From the NCBI GenBank assembly GCA_037903355.1, contig JBAJFE010000061.1, forward strand, positions 1 to 64,000: a stretch of DNA of 64,000 bases, in the 5' to 3' direction. This document shows, piece by piece, positions 13,573 through 24,451 of the stretch. This DNA is from Trichuris trichiura (Eukaryota; Nematoda; Enoplea; Trichinellida; Trichuridae). Positions within the stretch are counted from its first letter, which is position 1, and the number at the start of each line of letters is the position of its first letter. The position numbers and the translations under genes were made by a program. The notes below the pieces were generated by a model. The model did not search any database. It was not told the origin of the DNA and worked only from the letters and a program-made list of their open reading frames with translations.

Positions 13573-14291
13573 TTCTTTTTTTACATTCTTCGTACAGTAG
13601 GTGAACGAAACGCAGGTACCGATATTTTCAACAATACTCGCAGGCTGTCCGCTGCGCGCCGGATAGGTCTCTCGTCCGTGAAGGAACCGTAGAACCGCTG
13701 TGATGCTTCTGCGGAGCGGGAACGGGAACACCGAGGGAAACTCACCCTGTTTTTGCTCGTGATCCCATCATCCGAGCAGAAATGGAAAGTGACCGCAGAA
13801 ACCAAATTATGCACCGTACTAGCTTTTATACAGCTGTGCTGAGTCGCGTACGAATCTTAGAAGGTGCTAGACTTCCTGATGGCGGTGTTTGACTGAAGTT
13901 GTTTTTCCTTGCCCTGGGGGCACGGTAATGAAGAAGTTTAACTGGCGAATATTATGCGCGTATACCTACGTAGAGCCATATTCCTGTTTTTTGGAACTCA
14001 TTTGTGCAACGGGAAACAAGAAACATGAAAGCGCGTCTTTTTACATTCTTCGTACAGTAGATGAACGAAAAGCAGGTTCCAGTATTTTCAAAATTCCTAA
14101 TTAGGCGTAGCATGCGCGGCGGAAAAGTTTTTTCTGAGCTAGAGAGGTGTAGTAGCACTGTAGCTTTCTTGCGGAGTGGGATTTGATACGCGCACCGATA
14201 GGGAGTCTGTTCTTCTGCGCGATGGCTTCATTTGAAACTAAATCGAAAGGAGTGCTCAAAAACGTGTTCGATGCATCCTCCTTGCTGCTAA

Positions 14292-14477
14292 GTGGATGCT
14301 CCGAGCCAGATAGAGAGTTTGGAAGCTGTTAGTTTTGTTTGTCGCGGTGATCGACAAAAGGCGCTCGTCTATGCACTGGCCGCGCATGCAAGAAGAACTT
14401 TACGTAGCGAGTATTATGTTCCTATACTTATGGAGAGCAGCATTCGGACTTTTCGAGCCACGGGAGGCTGGAAATAG
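14292..14477 (+). other. Module-borne open frame, 61 codons
   Basis: Second member of the recurrent frame described at 13372-13572; its mirrored copy is at 7886-8071. It ends just before the segment that in other modules reads FYILRTVDERKAGT-like. In this module that segment sits in an overlapping frame (14335-14598), which implies a frameshift between the two parts. Function unknown. Confidence 0.3.
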
Positions 14478-15558
14478 AAGAAATGACTTTCTTCTTACAG
14501 TAGATGTACGAAAAGCAGGTACCACGTTTTTCAAAAATACTCATAGGCCTTCGTCTGCGCGCCCGATTAGTGTTTTGTGCGCGAGAGCGCTTCAGTAGCG
14601 CAGTATCGGTTTTCTGTTATGGGAACGGAAACGCAGAACTATAATGAGCCGGTTTTTCTGCGCGATGGCTTCATTTGAATCCAAATCTAACGCAGCCGGC
14701 ATAAACGTATTCCTGCATTATTCTGGCTTCTGGAAGCTATAGGTTTCGGTTGGGGCGGTGTTTGACCAAAACCGCTCTTGTATAGCCAGGGCGCGCATAG
14801 ACGAAGTAGTTTAAGTAGGGAGTATCATAGGCCCATACTTATAGGGAGCATATTTCGGATTTCTCCGAGATCGTTTGGGCTACGGGATGCTGGCGATATG
14901 AAAAAATTCTGGTTTTACATTCTTCGTACAGTAGGTTAACGATAAGAAGGGATTAGTATTTTCAAAAATAGTCACTAGCCGTCTAACGCTCGCAGGAGAA
15001 CGGTTTTATTTTTGAGACAGTTACAGACGCGTCAAAACTCTTCTGCGAAAAAGGATAAGGAAAGGCCGAGCGCGAACGAAGCAGTTTTTTGCGCCATCGC
15101 TTCATCCGAAACGAAATGGAAAGTTGCGGGCGCAATCGTATTCCTTAATGCGTATAGCCAACAGATGGCTGTGCTGTCCCGCTATGGAGCTTTAGAATCT
15201 GCCAATTGTCTTGATAGTGGTGCTCCAATGGAGCCGCACTTGTATATTCTGAGGGGCGCATGCAGGAACTTTTAACTGACTAATATAGTGCCCCTATACT
15301 TACGGTTAGTGCCATTCCGATTTTTCAGTGCTCGTGCGAGCAACGGACAGCTGGAAATATGATAAAATGCTAGTTTTTGGATTAATAGTACAGTAGGTAA
15401 AGGAAAAGCAGGTACCACTAATTTCAAAAATACTGATGAGGCCTCCAGAGCGCGTGGACAAGTTTTTGGTCTGCGAGGAAGCTACCGGAGGCCGCATGAA
15501 ACCGTTTCGAGTCACAAAAAGACGCGCCAAAGAGGCCCGTAACGTCTTTTCACTTTTG

Positions 15559-17863
15559 CGTCAGAAGAAGGCACGTCAAACTGAGACGTCATGTTTTAAC
15601 TGTGCGTAAATTTGTTTCATTTGGAAAAAAAAGGTGCGTTTAGCTTAATTAGAAAGGGTGCATGTTGACTGCAGCTGAATGTGAGAGTTGCGTGAAAGGA
15701 AAGCGAGTCAGTCTGACCTGAAAGATTATTTTGTCATCATCGGGATATTTTTATGTATTTGCAGCTAAACGTGAAAAGTAACGCACGTAAACGGTATGAC
15801 GTGAATTAATTATAGAAGAGAATGATAGATTTCTTTCACTTTTAGATTTAAAGTAAATGTTTTCAGAAAAGTGGGTATTGCGAATTGTTTTCCAGTTTCA
15901 AAAGTGCTCATCGTTTAAGCTCTCTTTAAACTTTTTGAAGCTGGCGGTGTATAAAAGGTATGAGCATAGAAGCAAACGGTTAAAGTGAACAACTGTGCTG
16001 TTTGCTCGAAACTTTAAGAATACAGTAAAATTGAGGTAAAGAAAGAACAAAAGAGTAATGAACGAAACGCAAATGAATACAATTCATAGTGGCAAGTGGA
16101 CAAGAATAAAGCGATGGAAGAAGAAAGCCGTAGAAACCGGGATGATATGAAAGACGGAAAGGAAGCCTAGAAAACACCATGAGAAAGATGAGAAAGAAGA
16201 AAAGAAACGACGAAGGACTATTAAAGAAGCAAAGGAATAAGGTAGAAAAATGCGAACGAAGGGAAAGAGAAAGAAGGAACAAAAAATTATCGAAGACAAT
16301 TTTGTGCCAACATAGAGCATATCACACTACATACAAACTTCAGCGGGTTTAAACAGAGTTTCAACGATGGCCAAATCAGAAACTGGAAAATAATTGACAT
16401 TTCAACAAACTTTCACCACTTAATTCCCACCTACAATGGATAGCTGTGAATATAAATTCTCTACGATAAAAACTCTTACATCGTGATTCTATTTTATTGT
16501 GAATATAACGTTTCCGTAAAAGCACAACTTATATTTAGACATGTAATTATTGTTACTAATATTTTTTTATTAAGTTGAGATTTAAGGTTTATCGCACCCT
16601 GTCGAAGGTCCTTTGAATCAGCGTTGATGGCGAGCAACAATCCGCCCTGAAAGCTCTACTTGGTAAGAAAAGATGAGAAAGCAATACGTCGTATCTTTTT
16701 GTATAGTACAATAATGGAGTTATTTGTAAGTGTTTCATATGTAATGTAGTTTGTACGGAAAAACCAGCCTAAATTTGTTTTTCTTTTTCAATGACGATTG
16801 ATAGTTGCCCATGAAACCGACCGTTCACGAAATCTACCGCAACTTTGTCATTGAAATTCCTAAGGATAATAAGTGCCGTATACCCAACATGAAAACGGAT
16901 ACACCCGTGAAAACCAGTAATTTAGTTCCCCATTAAAGACGGAATATCAAAAAGTAAATTTGTTTTAAGAACAAAGCCTCTTTCAGTTCTTTTATCAGTT
17001 GCCATGGATTTTAAGGTTGTAAGATGCTGTATGCACAGCAGTCAGTCTCTGTTCAACCAACATTTTTTAGAGTAAATTTGAAATACTGTAGATTCTAATT
17101 GACGGAAAAGAGTATTATTTTTTCTTTTACTCGATAAAATTATTCTTGTTTTCCTTTTCCTATCGCTTACTGAAGAACTTGCACCACTTTTAAGTGAACG
17201 TTATCAGACTAAGCATTTAGGAATTCGTCAAAATCATATCTTTTTAAAGGGATAATCATACTTCAAAACGTTCTTTGCTCCCAATGTTTATACAATCAGA
17301 GTAAATATCATTCTAACTGAGTAAATACGATCGTTCTTCAAGGTCAACGAAATAGGTTATCAGTTTATTATATCAGCCAGAGGGAAGAAATTGTTGGAGC
17401 ATTTGTTTGCTTTAATCGTATAGTAGTCAGTGCTAATGTTTGCACTTGTAAGATGTAGCTTAACCTCTTATACGCTGAAACGATAAAATTCTATACTTAC
17501 AAGCAATGTGTCAATAGTAAGTGGGTTATTGAAACGACCTTTTATCAGGTCAATCAGTGATTTGCATACCACTAAAGTATTGTGGCCGAGACCTAGACGC
17601 TCAAAATCAGTGTTCGCTCGTTCCGACTTGCAGAGCAGTTGCTCCTATGCGACTACTGCTGATCGCTGCTCGTTCATTCCAGTGGTAAATGCTGCCGGTT
17701 GGAGGATCCATTTGGAAAAGACCAGTCGCTGGACAGGACGACAGGATGACGGTGCCATATGGAAATGATGGACAAACCAGTTCAATGTTGCAATGAAAGA
17801 TGGTGAGTCTTTTAGTCTTAAACATCGTTCATTTTTTTCTACTTTTAGAGATTCGATGATGAC
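15559..17863. other. No gene recognised; purine-rich tract at about 16020-16290
   Basis: The plus strand is strongly A/G-rich from about 16020 to 16290, which makes a 100-codon hydrophobic-looking frame on the minus strand; I take that frame as compositional. The rest shows no domain or repeat that I can support. Confidence 0.45.
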
Positions 17864-18119
17864 CATTGGAAATTCGTGAAAAGGATCGAGCAGAGAAAAC
17901 TGTCAAGATCGTAAAGTCGACCAAGGAAGTGGACGAGAAAAAGCAAAGGACGACAGCTCAAAAGGGGACGACAATTTCAAACCGAGAGGAGCATTGGAGA
18001 TTCGCGAAAAGGATCGAGGAGAAAAAATTTTCCGGACAGCCAATCGTCTAATCGACCAAAAAAGAAGACGAAAGAGAAGGAAAGGACGACTGCTCAAAAC
18101 AGAGGACGAAGAAAAGACG
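17864..18119 (+). repeat. 128-bp tandem duplication, A/G-rich
   Basis: Two diverged units start with CATTGGAAATTCGTGAAAAG at 17864 and CATTGGAGATTCGCGAAAAG at 17992. Both contain GTCGACC- or ATCGACC-like and GGACGAC-like blocks. The plus-strand frame at 17866-18051 is Lys/Glu-rich and not kept open through the second unit, so a coding role is unproven. Confidence 0.7.
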
Positions 18120-18385
18120 CTCGCCAGTTCATGTTGACTAATTTTTAGAGTGAGAAATTTGTCGTTTTTTGCTTATGTTGATTTTTGCAATATTTTAGGT
18201 TGAAAAAAGAAAACAGCTGGAAAAAAAACTTGGAAATTTTGGGTCGCTGTTCATCCGTCTGATCAATCAGTCAATATTGTCATACCTGTGGCAGAGAGGA
18301 CTCGCTCGTTTGGTATTGTCTGTCTTCTGCTGACGTCAATTGACAATAAAGTTTTTAGAGTCGACCGATGTCCGTCTGTTTCCTA

Positions 18386-18622
18386 AGCGCATTCCAAAGA
18401 CGAAGATATTTCTGTGGAGAAGAAATGGATTGGTCTTCAACTTCAGCACATATCATTGCTGAGATTTTTCTCAGCAACTCAATTCATTCCTTCATTCATC
18501 CATTCAATTCAAGCGCATTTCAAAGACGAAGACACTTCTGTGGAGAAGAAATGGATTGGTCTTCAACTTCAACACATATCATTGCTGAGATTTTTCTCAG
18601 CAACTCAATTCATTCCTTCATC
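18386..18622 (+). repeat. 126-bp tandem duplication carrying a hairpin
   Basis: Two units start with AGCGCATT at 18386 and 18512 and differ at only a few positions. Each contains a perfect 9-bp stem, TTGCTGAGA and TCTCAGCAA, around a TTTT loop (18456-18477 and 18582-18603). A frame stays open through both units because 126 is a multiple of three; no protein family is recognised. Confidence 0.88.
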
Positions 18623-19195
18623 ATCTCTGACAGAGCAGATCATATCCTGGTGTTGGGTATGAATCTCTCTGTTTTATGATGTGATGTTTTCACATCGAGA
18701 ATTTTTTGTCATACTTCGCTCTTCAGCATCGTCTCCTGTTCGAAGACATGGTCTGGAATCATCTTATGGATCGCGCTCTCAGCTGATCGCGTCTCGTGAT
18801 CATCATTCTCTCATCTCGTCTCATATCTTCTCTCCTCTGAGCTGATGAGCTGTTTCTCTCATCATGTTCAGTTCTTTTCACTCAGTCTTTCATTCTCAGT
18901 CTCTCTCTCTCTCTCCTGGTTCATTTTCTGGGAGGGGGGTTGTCTTCGGCCAGGTTCTTTCGGTCCGATTGGTGGATCCGATTCCTGGTATTAGCACGGA
19001 TCGGGAATCCGCTCCTGTATTCGAGTGTATTATGCCGGCATCCGGCGCGTTTTTTAAGTCTTTGTTTACTTAGTGGTTTTTTTGAGCAACCTTCTTCCCC
19101 CTGGTGTGATTTTTTTGATCACGTGGTTCCTTCCCCATTACCACGTTTCGAGTGACATGGCGAGTGACAACCTCTCATGCGGTTATTTCTGAGAT
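18623..19195. other. Pyrimidine-rich stretch, no gene
   Basis: TC-rich sequence with a (CT)n run at about 18899-18916. No gene is recognised. The short frames at 18864-19073 and 18940-19155 are not supported by any domain. Confidence 0.5.
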
Positions 19196-19915
19196 GGATG
19201 GATGAGTCATACCCCCTCGTGCGATCGTTCTGACATGCAAATTTTGGGAGTACCCCATCATGCACTGATTTTGACATGCATTTTTGGGGGTACTCCCCTC
19301 AGGCAGTAATTTTGACATGCAGATTAGAGTATTTCCCCCATGCGATTATTTTGACATGCAATTGCGAGGGTACCCTCCGCATGCGATGACTTCGACATGC
19401 AATTTTGAGGATATCCCCTCATGCGATCATTCTGACATGCAAATTTTGGGAGTACCCCCTCATGCACTGATTGTGACATGCATTTTTGGGGGTACTCCCC
19501 TCATGCAGTGATTTTGACATGCAGATTAGAGTATTTCCCCCATGCGATGATTTTGACATGCAATTTTGAGGGTACCCTCCGCATGCGATGACTTTGACAT
19601 GCAATTTTGAGGGTACCCTCTGCATGCGATGATTTTGACATGCAATTTTGAGGATATCCCCTCATGCTGTGGTTCTCACATGCAATTTTGAGATTACCCT
19701 CCGCATGCGATGATTTTGACATGATCTACAGGGGTACTCTCGCATGCGATGACTTTGTCAAGCGGTTCGAGAGTACCCCCTGATGCAATGACTTCGACAT
19801 GCACTTTTCAGTGATCTCCAGCATGCAATGAGTTGGATGCTACTATTTGTGTGACACCCTCATGAGATGATTTTATGGACTTGCACAGTGACTCCTTTTC
19901 ATGCAATGACTATGT
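19196..19915 (+). repeat. ~40-bp minisatellite with a 202-bp higher-order unit
   Basis: The core is ATGCRATGATTTTGACATGC followed by AATTTTGAGGGTACCCTC. Unit length is about 40 bp. A higher-order period is visible: the variant TGACATGCAAATTTTGGGAG occurs at 19231 and again at 19433, 202 bp apart, and the following four variant units repeat in the same order. The array decays after about 19800, with scattered CATGCA motifs up to 20050. Open frames on both strands come from the repeat. Confidence 0.9.
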
Positions 19916-20449
19916 TAGCGATGACAATTTTCTCGCTAGATTATCATACTGTCAGCATGGTCCTTTCATGCAAGAACATTTACGCTCGTAGGAGATGTAC
20001 CCTCTACGTGAAGGCAACATGCCAGTGCCAGAACATCCATCAGCACAGGGGTTATACACTCCATGCCAATCTAACATGTATGCTTCAATTCCAATCTTAC
20101 GTCTAGGAGTCATACCCACTAGTAGACCGCAGTACGTTATAGGACTCCATTAGATATTTTAGACCCATGGGAGCGACATTCATACTTCGCATGCAAGTAT
20201 ATAGTTATCAAAGGAATGGTATGGCTCCATGGGTTACAAGCAAGTGGTACAACTCCTAATCTCAGGTGTTGGAACTTTTAAGAATAGGCAACATGCGGTC
20301 CATTTCCATCAGAGAAGGTACGGTATAGTATCCCCATTTCTGAGCAAAATATATTTCATGAAAGTCCATAGGTCCATTGGTCAGTGCGAGGATGACAGAA
20401 GGTGCCAAAATTGGTGTGGATGTCTTGTGGTTTTAAACTTTCTTTTTTT

Positions 20450-20719
20450 TCAACTGCTCTCTACATTTCCAGTCCGTCGCATGTTGCCCTGTTGCGCTTG
20501 TCGTTGATCTTGAGGCTTTTTTGTTGTCTTTGTGACAGTAGTCCTTCCATTCTTGTGCTTGTCGCTGCTACTTTCTTCCGCTAGCATTGCGTAATCTTGC
20601 TTGAGCTCTTCAATTCCCATTAGATTGTTTTTTAACTTTTCAATTCGTGACTTTTCCATTTGCTTCTTTCGGTACACCTTGCACTTTTTATCCTTTCTCA
20701 AAATAATCTCTGCTGCTCA
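20450..20719 (-). CDS. Putative exon, Lys/Glu-rich, unknown
   Basis: A minus-strand frame of about 89 codons is preceded by an acceptor-like AGCAG (around 20720) and, further upstream, a donor-like GTGAGC near 20733. The frame ends at a stop at 20450. The predicted segment is rich in Lys, Glu and Gln and could form a helix or coiled coil, with a polar tail containing SSSD and TTVTKTTKK. No domain is recognised. It may be the last exon of a spliced gene that includes the blocks at 21.9-22.6 kb, but the connection is unproven. The alternative is chance coding in A-rich sequence. Confidence 0.25.
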
Positions 20720-21238
20720 CAATTGGCCAACCGAGTTTGCATACAGCTAACATATTTTTTGTCATCACCTTTGCTCCGATTGTGCCAAATGAGCGGTCAT
20801 TTTCCGACTTTGCTTTCCTTGTAATCGCGTCCGTGACAAACGATTTGTGGATTGTGTCTTTGTGAACATATAACACCATTTGTTAACCATTGCAGACAAT
20901 TTTAACCATTGTAAACTTCGCAACTTCTACACCGTACCTCCTCTAATGAAAACCTACAAGCCCATAACCAGAATCCAACGGTCAAACGAGAGAACAATAC
21001 TATCCCATACATTTGAAATTATATACGAGCACAACGCGACACATTCAAACCTATATCATGCCATGATGTAATACATGAGGATGTCACACAAATAGATATA
21101 TGAGATCACTGTCATGCAATTAATACATGTGTGAGAATTCAATGTTATTAACACTCCCGGCATGCAAACATCAATTCTTACCAATGGAACAGAATGTCGT
21201 GTAGTTCTTCTTGTAGGTTCTGACTTTCGGCTGAAACT

Positions 21239-21275
21239 GGATGCCCTACCAACGTATGGATGGGCGGTTATTAGT
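21239..21275 (+). mobile_element. Fragment of the foldback element family
   Basis: The sequence GCCCTACCAACGTATGGATG followed by GGCGGTTATTAG matches the subterminal part of the elements at 26.0-27.9 and 31.5 kb (GCTCTACCAACGGATGGATG, then AGC and an RTTATTAG-like end). No second end is seen nearby, so this is a relic. Confidence 0.6.
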
Positions 21276-21939
21276 TCAAAACGGGACAAAACTTTCCCAA
21301 GACATCGAGAACAATGCACACTGCTTTGGGTCAGTTTTACTTTGGCATTTCACCCGAAGGACCTCCCAAAAATTCTTTATTTCATTATCCAATTCAGCAT
21401 GCAAAACATAGAATGCAATAGTATCACAGTGAAATACACTACAACAACTGCAATGTTGTTTTCGCCTAAAAATAATTCATCATCTATCCGTGCAACAAAA
21501 GCTATTTTTTTGTAACAATTTAAAAGACAGCTTACCGCAGACTATGCCTTTATCACACACAATATATGTGACCAGTAGAAATGCCAAGCTTGTCTCAGCT
21601 AACGATCGGTCTTTTTCAAATGGTACTTACCAAATCATCGTCAACTGATTCATTTCTTTGTGTCCATTGTGGTGAATTCTAACACCTTGAATTCATGCCA
21701 GATTTTATCAGCTTTTTACTCATCGCTTCCTTTGCCATCACCAATTTCCGTTCGCTTTCTCTAAAACGTCACTTTGTGAACTTTAATTCACCATGACAGA
21801 ACTAATTAACTTATATACGTACCAATGTAGAAGGACTATGACAACGATGATCATACCAATGATATACCATTCTCCATATGATATTATTAGTCACAGTTTC
21901 AAGACGACCTAACATTATGCAAATCAGCAGCAGCTACTA

Positions 21940-22573
21940 ACGGCCGTTATCTGACCTCTGATGTAACAAAGATAAGGCAAAACGCTTACTTTAGCCCGGT
22001 CAATGTACGATTTGACCTGATTTTCCTGTTTGCATTCCATCCGAGTAGCTTCTTCGATGCAAACTAACAGACCTCTTTGGCTCTATTACTTTTCCTTTCT
22101 GTTTGAACAGCGAATTTGACCTGTTTTCATTGTTTACAAATGTTCAGTTCAGTTCCCTCCGGCAACATTATCTGAAAGTTTACTTTTAGTTTACTCAAAA
22201 CGAAAAGCTTTTTCTTTCTTACCTCTTTTAGAGCTTCATTTTTCCATTTGCATTTGTTTCCAATCCTGAAATACACTTACTACACAATATGAACGTTTCT
22301 TACCAAATCCATTTAGGAGGAAGCAATTTCTTTTTAACATGTTGTGACCATTCTTTCGTTTCATAATGCTAAACTGAAACAATAACGTTTCAAATTTATC
22401 GTTCATACCTATTCGTTTCTTTTTGACTTCTTTTCGCTATCCATTTAGTTATTCTGGCGTATGCGAGAGCAACAAACACTTCACCTGCAAATGAAATTTT
22501 TTAAATTCAACTTACCTTGTCTACAACAATTGCTAGACAGGCCAACGTCTCCAAAATGTCGGTTGCTGTTCAC
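21940..22573 (-). CDS. Putative spliced gene with very short introns, unknown function
   Basis: Exon-like blocks on the minus strand are bounded by good GTAAG/GTATG donors and TTTCAG/TTAG acceptors: 22516-22573, 22409-22484, 22304-22368, 22223-22265, 22138-22171 and 21990-22063. Joining the last four keeps one frame open for 216 bases (72 codons) with matching phases, giving a Lys/Trp-rich segment that begins HYETKEWSQH and ends VKSYIDRAK. A short terminal exon ending with a stop near 21940 is possible. The two blocks at 22.4-22.6 kb are open but do not join this frame in phase, so the 5' end is unresolved. Implied introns are only 31-51 bp. No family is recognised. Flexible splice choice makes a chance chain possible. 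Confidence 0.3.
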
Positions 22574-23240
22574 CTGAAAGCGACTATTAAATTTCATTTC
22601 CATTACAATCAAACGTAAAGAGCTCAAGGTTTTTCCGGCTGTAAGTGCATTTTGCCGTCAACCTTTACTCTTTTTCCGGATATGCAACCGGCTGAGAGAT
22701 CACACCTTTATAGAACAATTCAAATTTTTTATTTGTAACAAATTGCACTTTCGAACAAAGGGAAAAGCGAAACTTTTGAGGGAAATCAATTCGGAAGGGA
22801 GCAAACGAAAATACGACAACGGTATAATAGTTCGATACGACAACACAAGTATTCTCAATCTCAAACCCACTATTATTGTCTCTCCTACCCGACAAATGGG
22901 AAGGTCAGCGGGAGCTCAGAAGGGAAAACTGATGGATACCACAAGCTCAAACCTCTCCCGCGCATACTCACTTACTGCCTTACCTATTTTCCCGTCAAGA
23001 AGCTGTCACCCTTCAAGACCCTACGCTGTTCAGCTCCAGGGTCATTTTCGCGCACACAGACCGGAACAGGACAGCAATTCCTACCACATCCCGCTACTTA
23101 TTCCCACTACCTTGTTTTCTACATGGGGGGCTCGTCGCCGCGGTCTTTGCACTCAGTTCAGTGTCCACTGTCCAGCGCCCATTGACTATTGTCCGCTTTC
23201 CAGGTCCACTGTTCCTACTTCTCACACTGGGGACGCACGG

Positions 23241-23439
23241 CAGTCGACATGCGTCAGACGGCACTCGACATGCTGCTCACGACATACTACATGCTACTCA
23301 CGACACACGACATGCGACTCACGACATACGACATGCGACAGACGACACACGACATGCGACAGACGACACACGACATGCGACTGTCACATGTGACATGCGG
23401 CACATGTGACAAATGACAAGCGTGACATGTGACATGCAG
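23241..23439 (+). repeat. 21-bp minisatellite, CGACATGCGACAGACGACAC-type
   Basis: Units of 21 bp follow the pattern CGACATGCGACWSACGACAY, cleanest from about 23310 to 23370. Both edges diverge, the right one towards GACATGTGACATG. It shares the GACATGC core with the 40-bp array at 19.2-19.9 kb. The long frames that cross it (22743-23393 and others) are repeat artefacts. Confidence 0.88.
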
Positions 23440-23475
23440 ATGATGCAATATTGTCGTTGTTTACTAATCTCAACG

Positions 23476-23539
23476 GATAGCGCCTCACCCCCGCCACCCC
23501 CCTTTTTTTTTTTTGGGGGGGGCGGGGGGGCAGCTATCC
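23476..23539. repeat. Imperfect palindrome with homopolymer core
   Basis: GGATAGC at 23476-23482 pairs with GCTATCC at 23533-23539. Between them lie a C-rich block, a run of about 12 T and a G-rich block, so the C and G tracts can also pair across the T loop. A long hairpin or, alternatively, a G-quadruplex on the plus strand could form. Run lengths here may be unreliable in any assembly. Confidence 0.85.
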
Positions 23540-24451
23540 TTTCCATGCACCTTATTCTCAAGTAGAATGTATCTCACCCGCCCTCCCCTCCGGAAACCAA
23601 TATCTAAACCCACTATTCCCTATTGGATGTGAACCCCGTATGCATGCTGGAACCTATAGTGCCTACCCTCGCCCTGCCTACTGCATACTTACACGTTGAT
23701 CCCGAACTTTTCCATTTTTCTCTTTCTTTTCTTGCTCCTCTTGTTGTCCCTGTTCGTTTCTTCTCGTTTCTTTTCCGTCCTCGAATTGTCTTCTTGCATC
23801 CGTTGGTATGGATCCTAAACACGGAACCATAAACCTTATGAACTGTTGGACTGCAACCGCGACAGAAAAGACACGCGCCAGTTGAAAATTTTATTCACGC
23901 AATCACACAAAATGTATGCGTAGAAGTGTTATTCACGAAATCAACAAATTCTTCTTTTCATTGTTTTTCAGAGCTTTCAGGACTGGCCAGGTCCCGTCGT
24001 CAGCAAGTCAGCAGTTGTCCATTCGAGTGCTTTTCCTGAAAAAGAAATTTTTGTCACAAAAAGTCGATTGGACAAAATGTACTTATCTTTTCAAGAAGAG
24101 GGCCAAATTTCTTCAAAGTCGAACTATAAACGCTAAATTAATTAATTAATTTCATATGAACAACATGCGACTGCTACGGTATTCCCTTCATGCTGTAACA
24201 TGCATACATGCAGCAGTGACGCGACAATGTCGAACGACGTCCACTTTGTCTCTTTTTAAATTGTTCCACACAACCATTTGGCAATTCTAAAAACCTGAAA
24301 ATGCAATTCTAATCTTGCAAATTTGACTTCCTGCAAAGGGATTACCTTATCAGCATTAGTCGCCAACGCCGTCCTTATCTGCATGTCGAAAGACTAAAAC
24401 GATAAGATTAAATTCTTGAAATTGTACAGTTTCTTTTGCTCTATTGATCAC

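Larger units (their letters stand above)
12815..15558 (+). repeat. Right arm of large inverted repeat; six tandem ~450-bp modules
   Basis: Reverse-complement partner of 6806-9466. Module markers (GTACAG or TACAG followed by a GTACCTGC-like complement) fall at 13140, 13592, 14052, 14496, 14926 and 15388. The steps of 452, 460, 444, 430 and 462 bp mirror those of the left arm. Similarity to the left arm runs from about 12914 to 15558. The extra 12815-12913 is also module-like (it resembles the region before 13830) but has no counterpart at the inner end of the left arm, which has therefore lost or never had it. Arm-to-arm similarity is much higher than module-to-module similarity, so tandem growth came before the inverted duplication. 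Confidence 0.88.

Noticed and set aside
13477..13814. Minus-strand frames in the right arm with FSFTYCTKN-type segments, recurring in other modules
   Set aside because: These recur because the modules recur. With both strands open I could not show that this strand is coding, so they are not called separately.
15980..16320. Hydrophobic Phe/Leu/Ser-rich minus-strand frames resembling a membrane protein
   Set aside because: Explained by the purine-rich plus strand; composition is skewed evenly and no start or splice support exists.
21700..21760. Lys/Glu-rich minus-strand segment after GTTTTAG
   Set aside because: The frame closes soon after and does not match the phase of the upstream block; possibly a degraded exon but not supported.
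21840..21905. Hydrophobic minus-strand segment WYIIGMIIVVIVLLHW resembling a membrane anchor before a GTACGT donor
   Set aside because: It does not join in phase with the neighbouring exon-like blocks, and the acceptor is weak.
22743..23409. 216-codon plus-strand frame with HTTCD-type repeats, and two overlapping ones
   Set aside because: Its end is a translation of the 21-bp minisatellite in three frames; the start has no domain.
23241..23439. CRISPR-like look of regularly spaced repeats
   Set aside because: The 21-bp units are head to tail with no unique spacers, in a eukaryotic genome.
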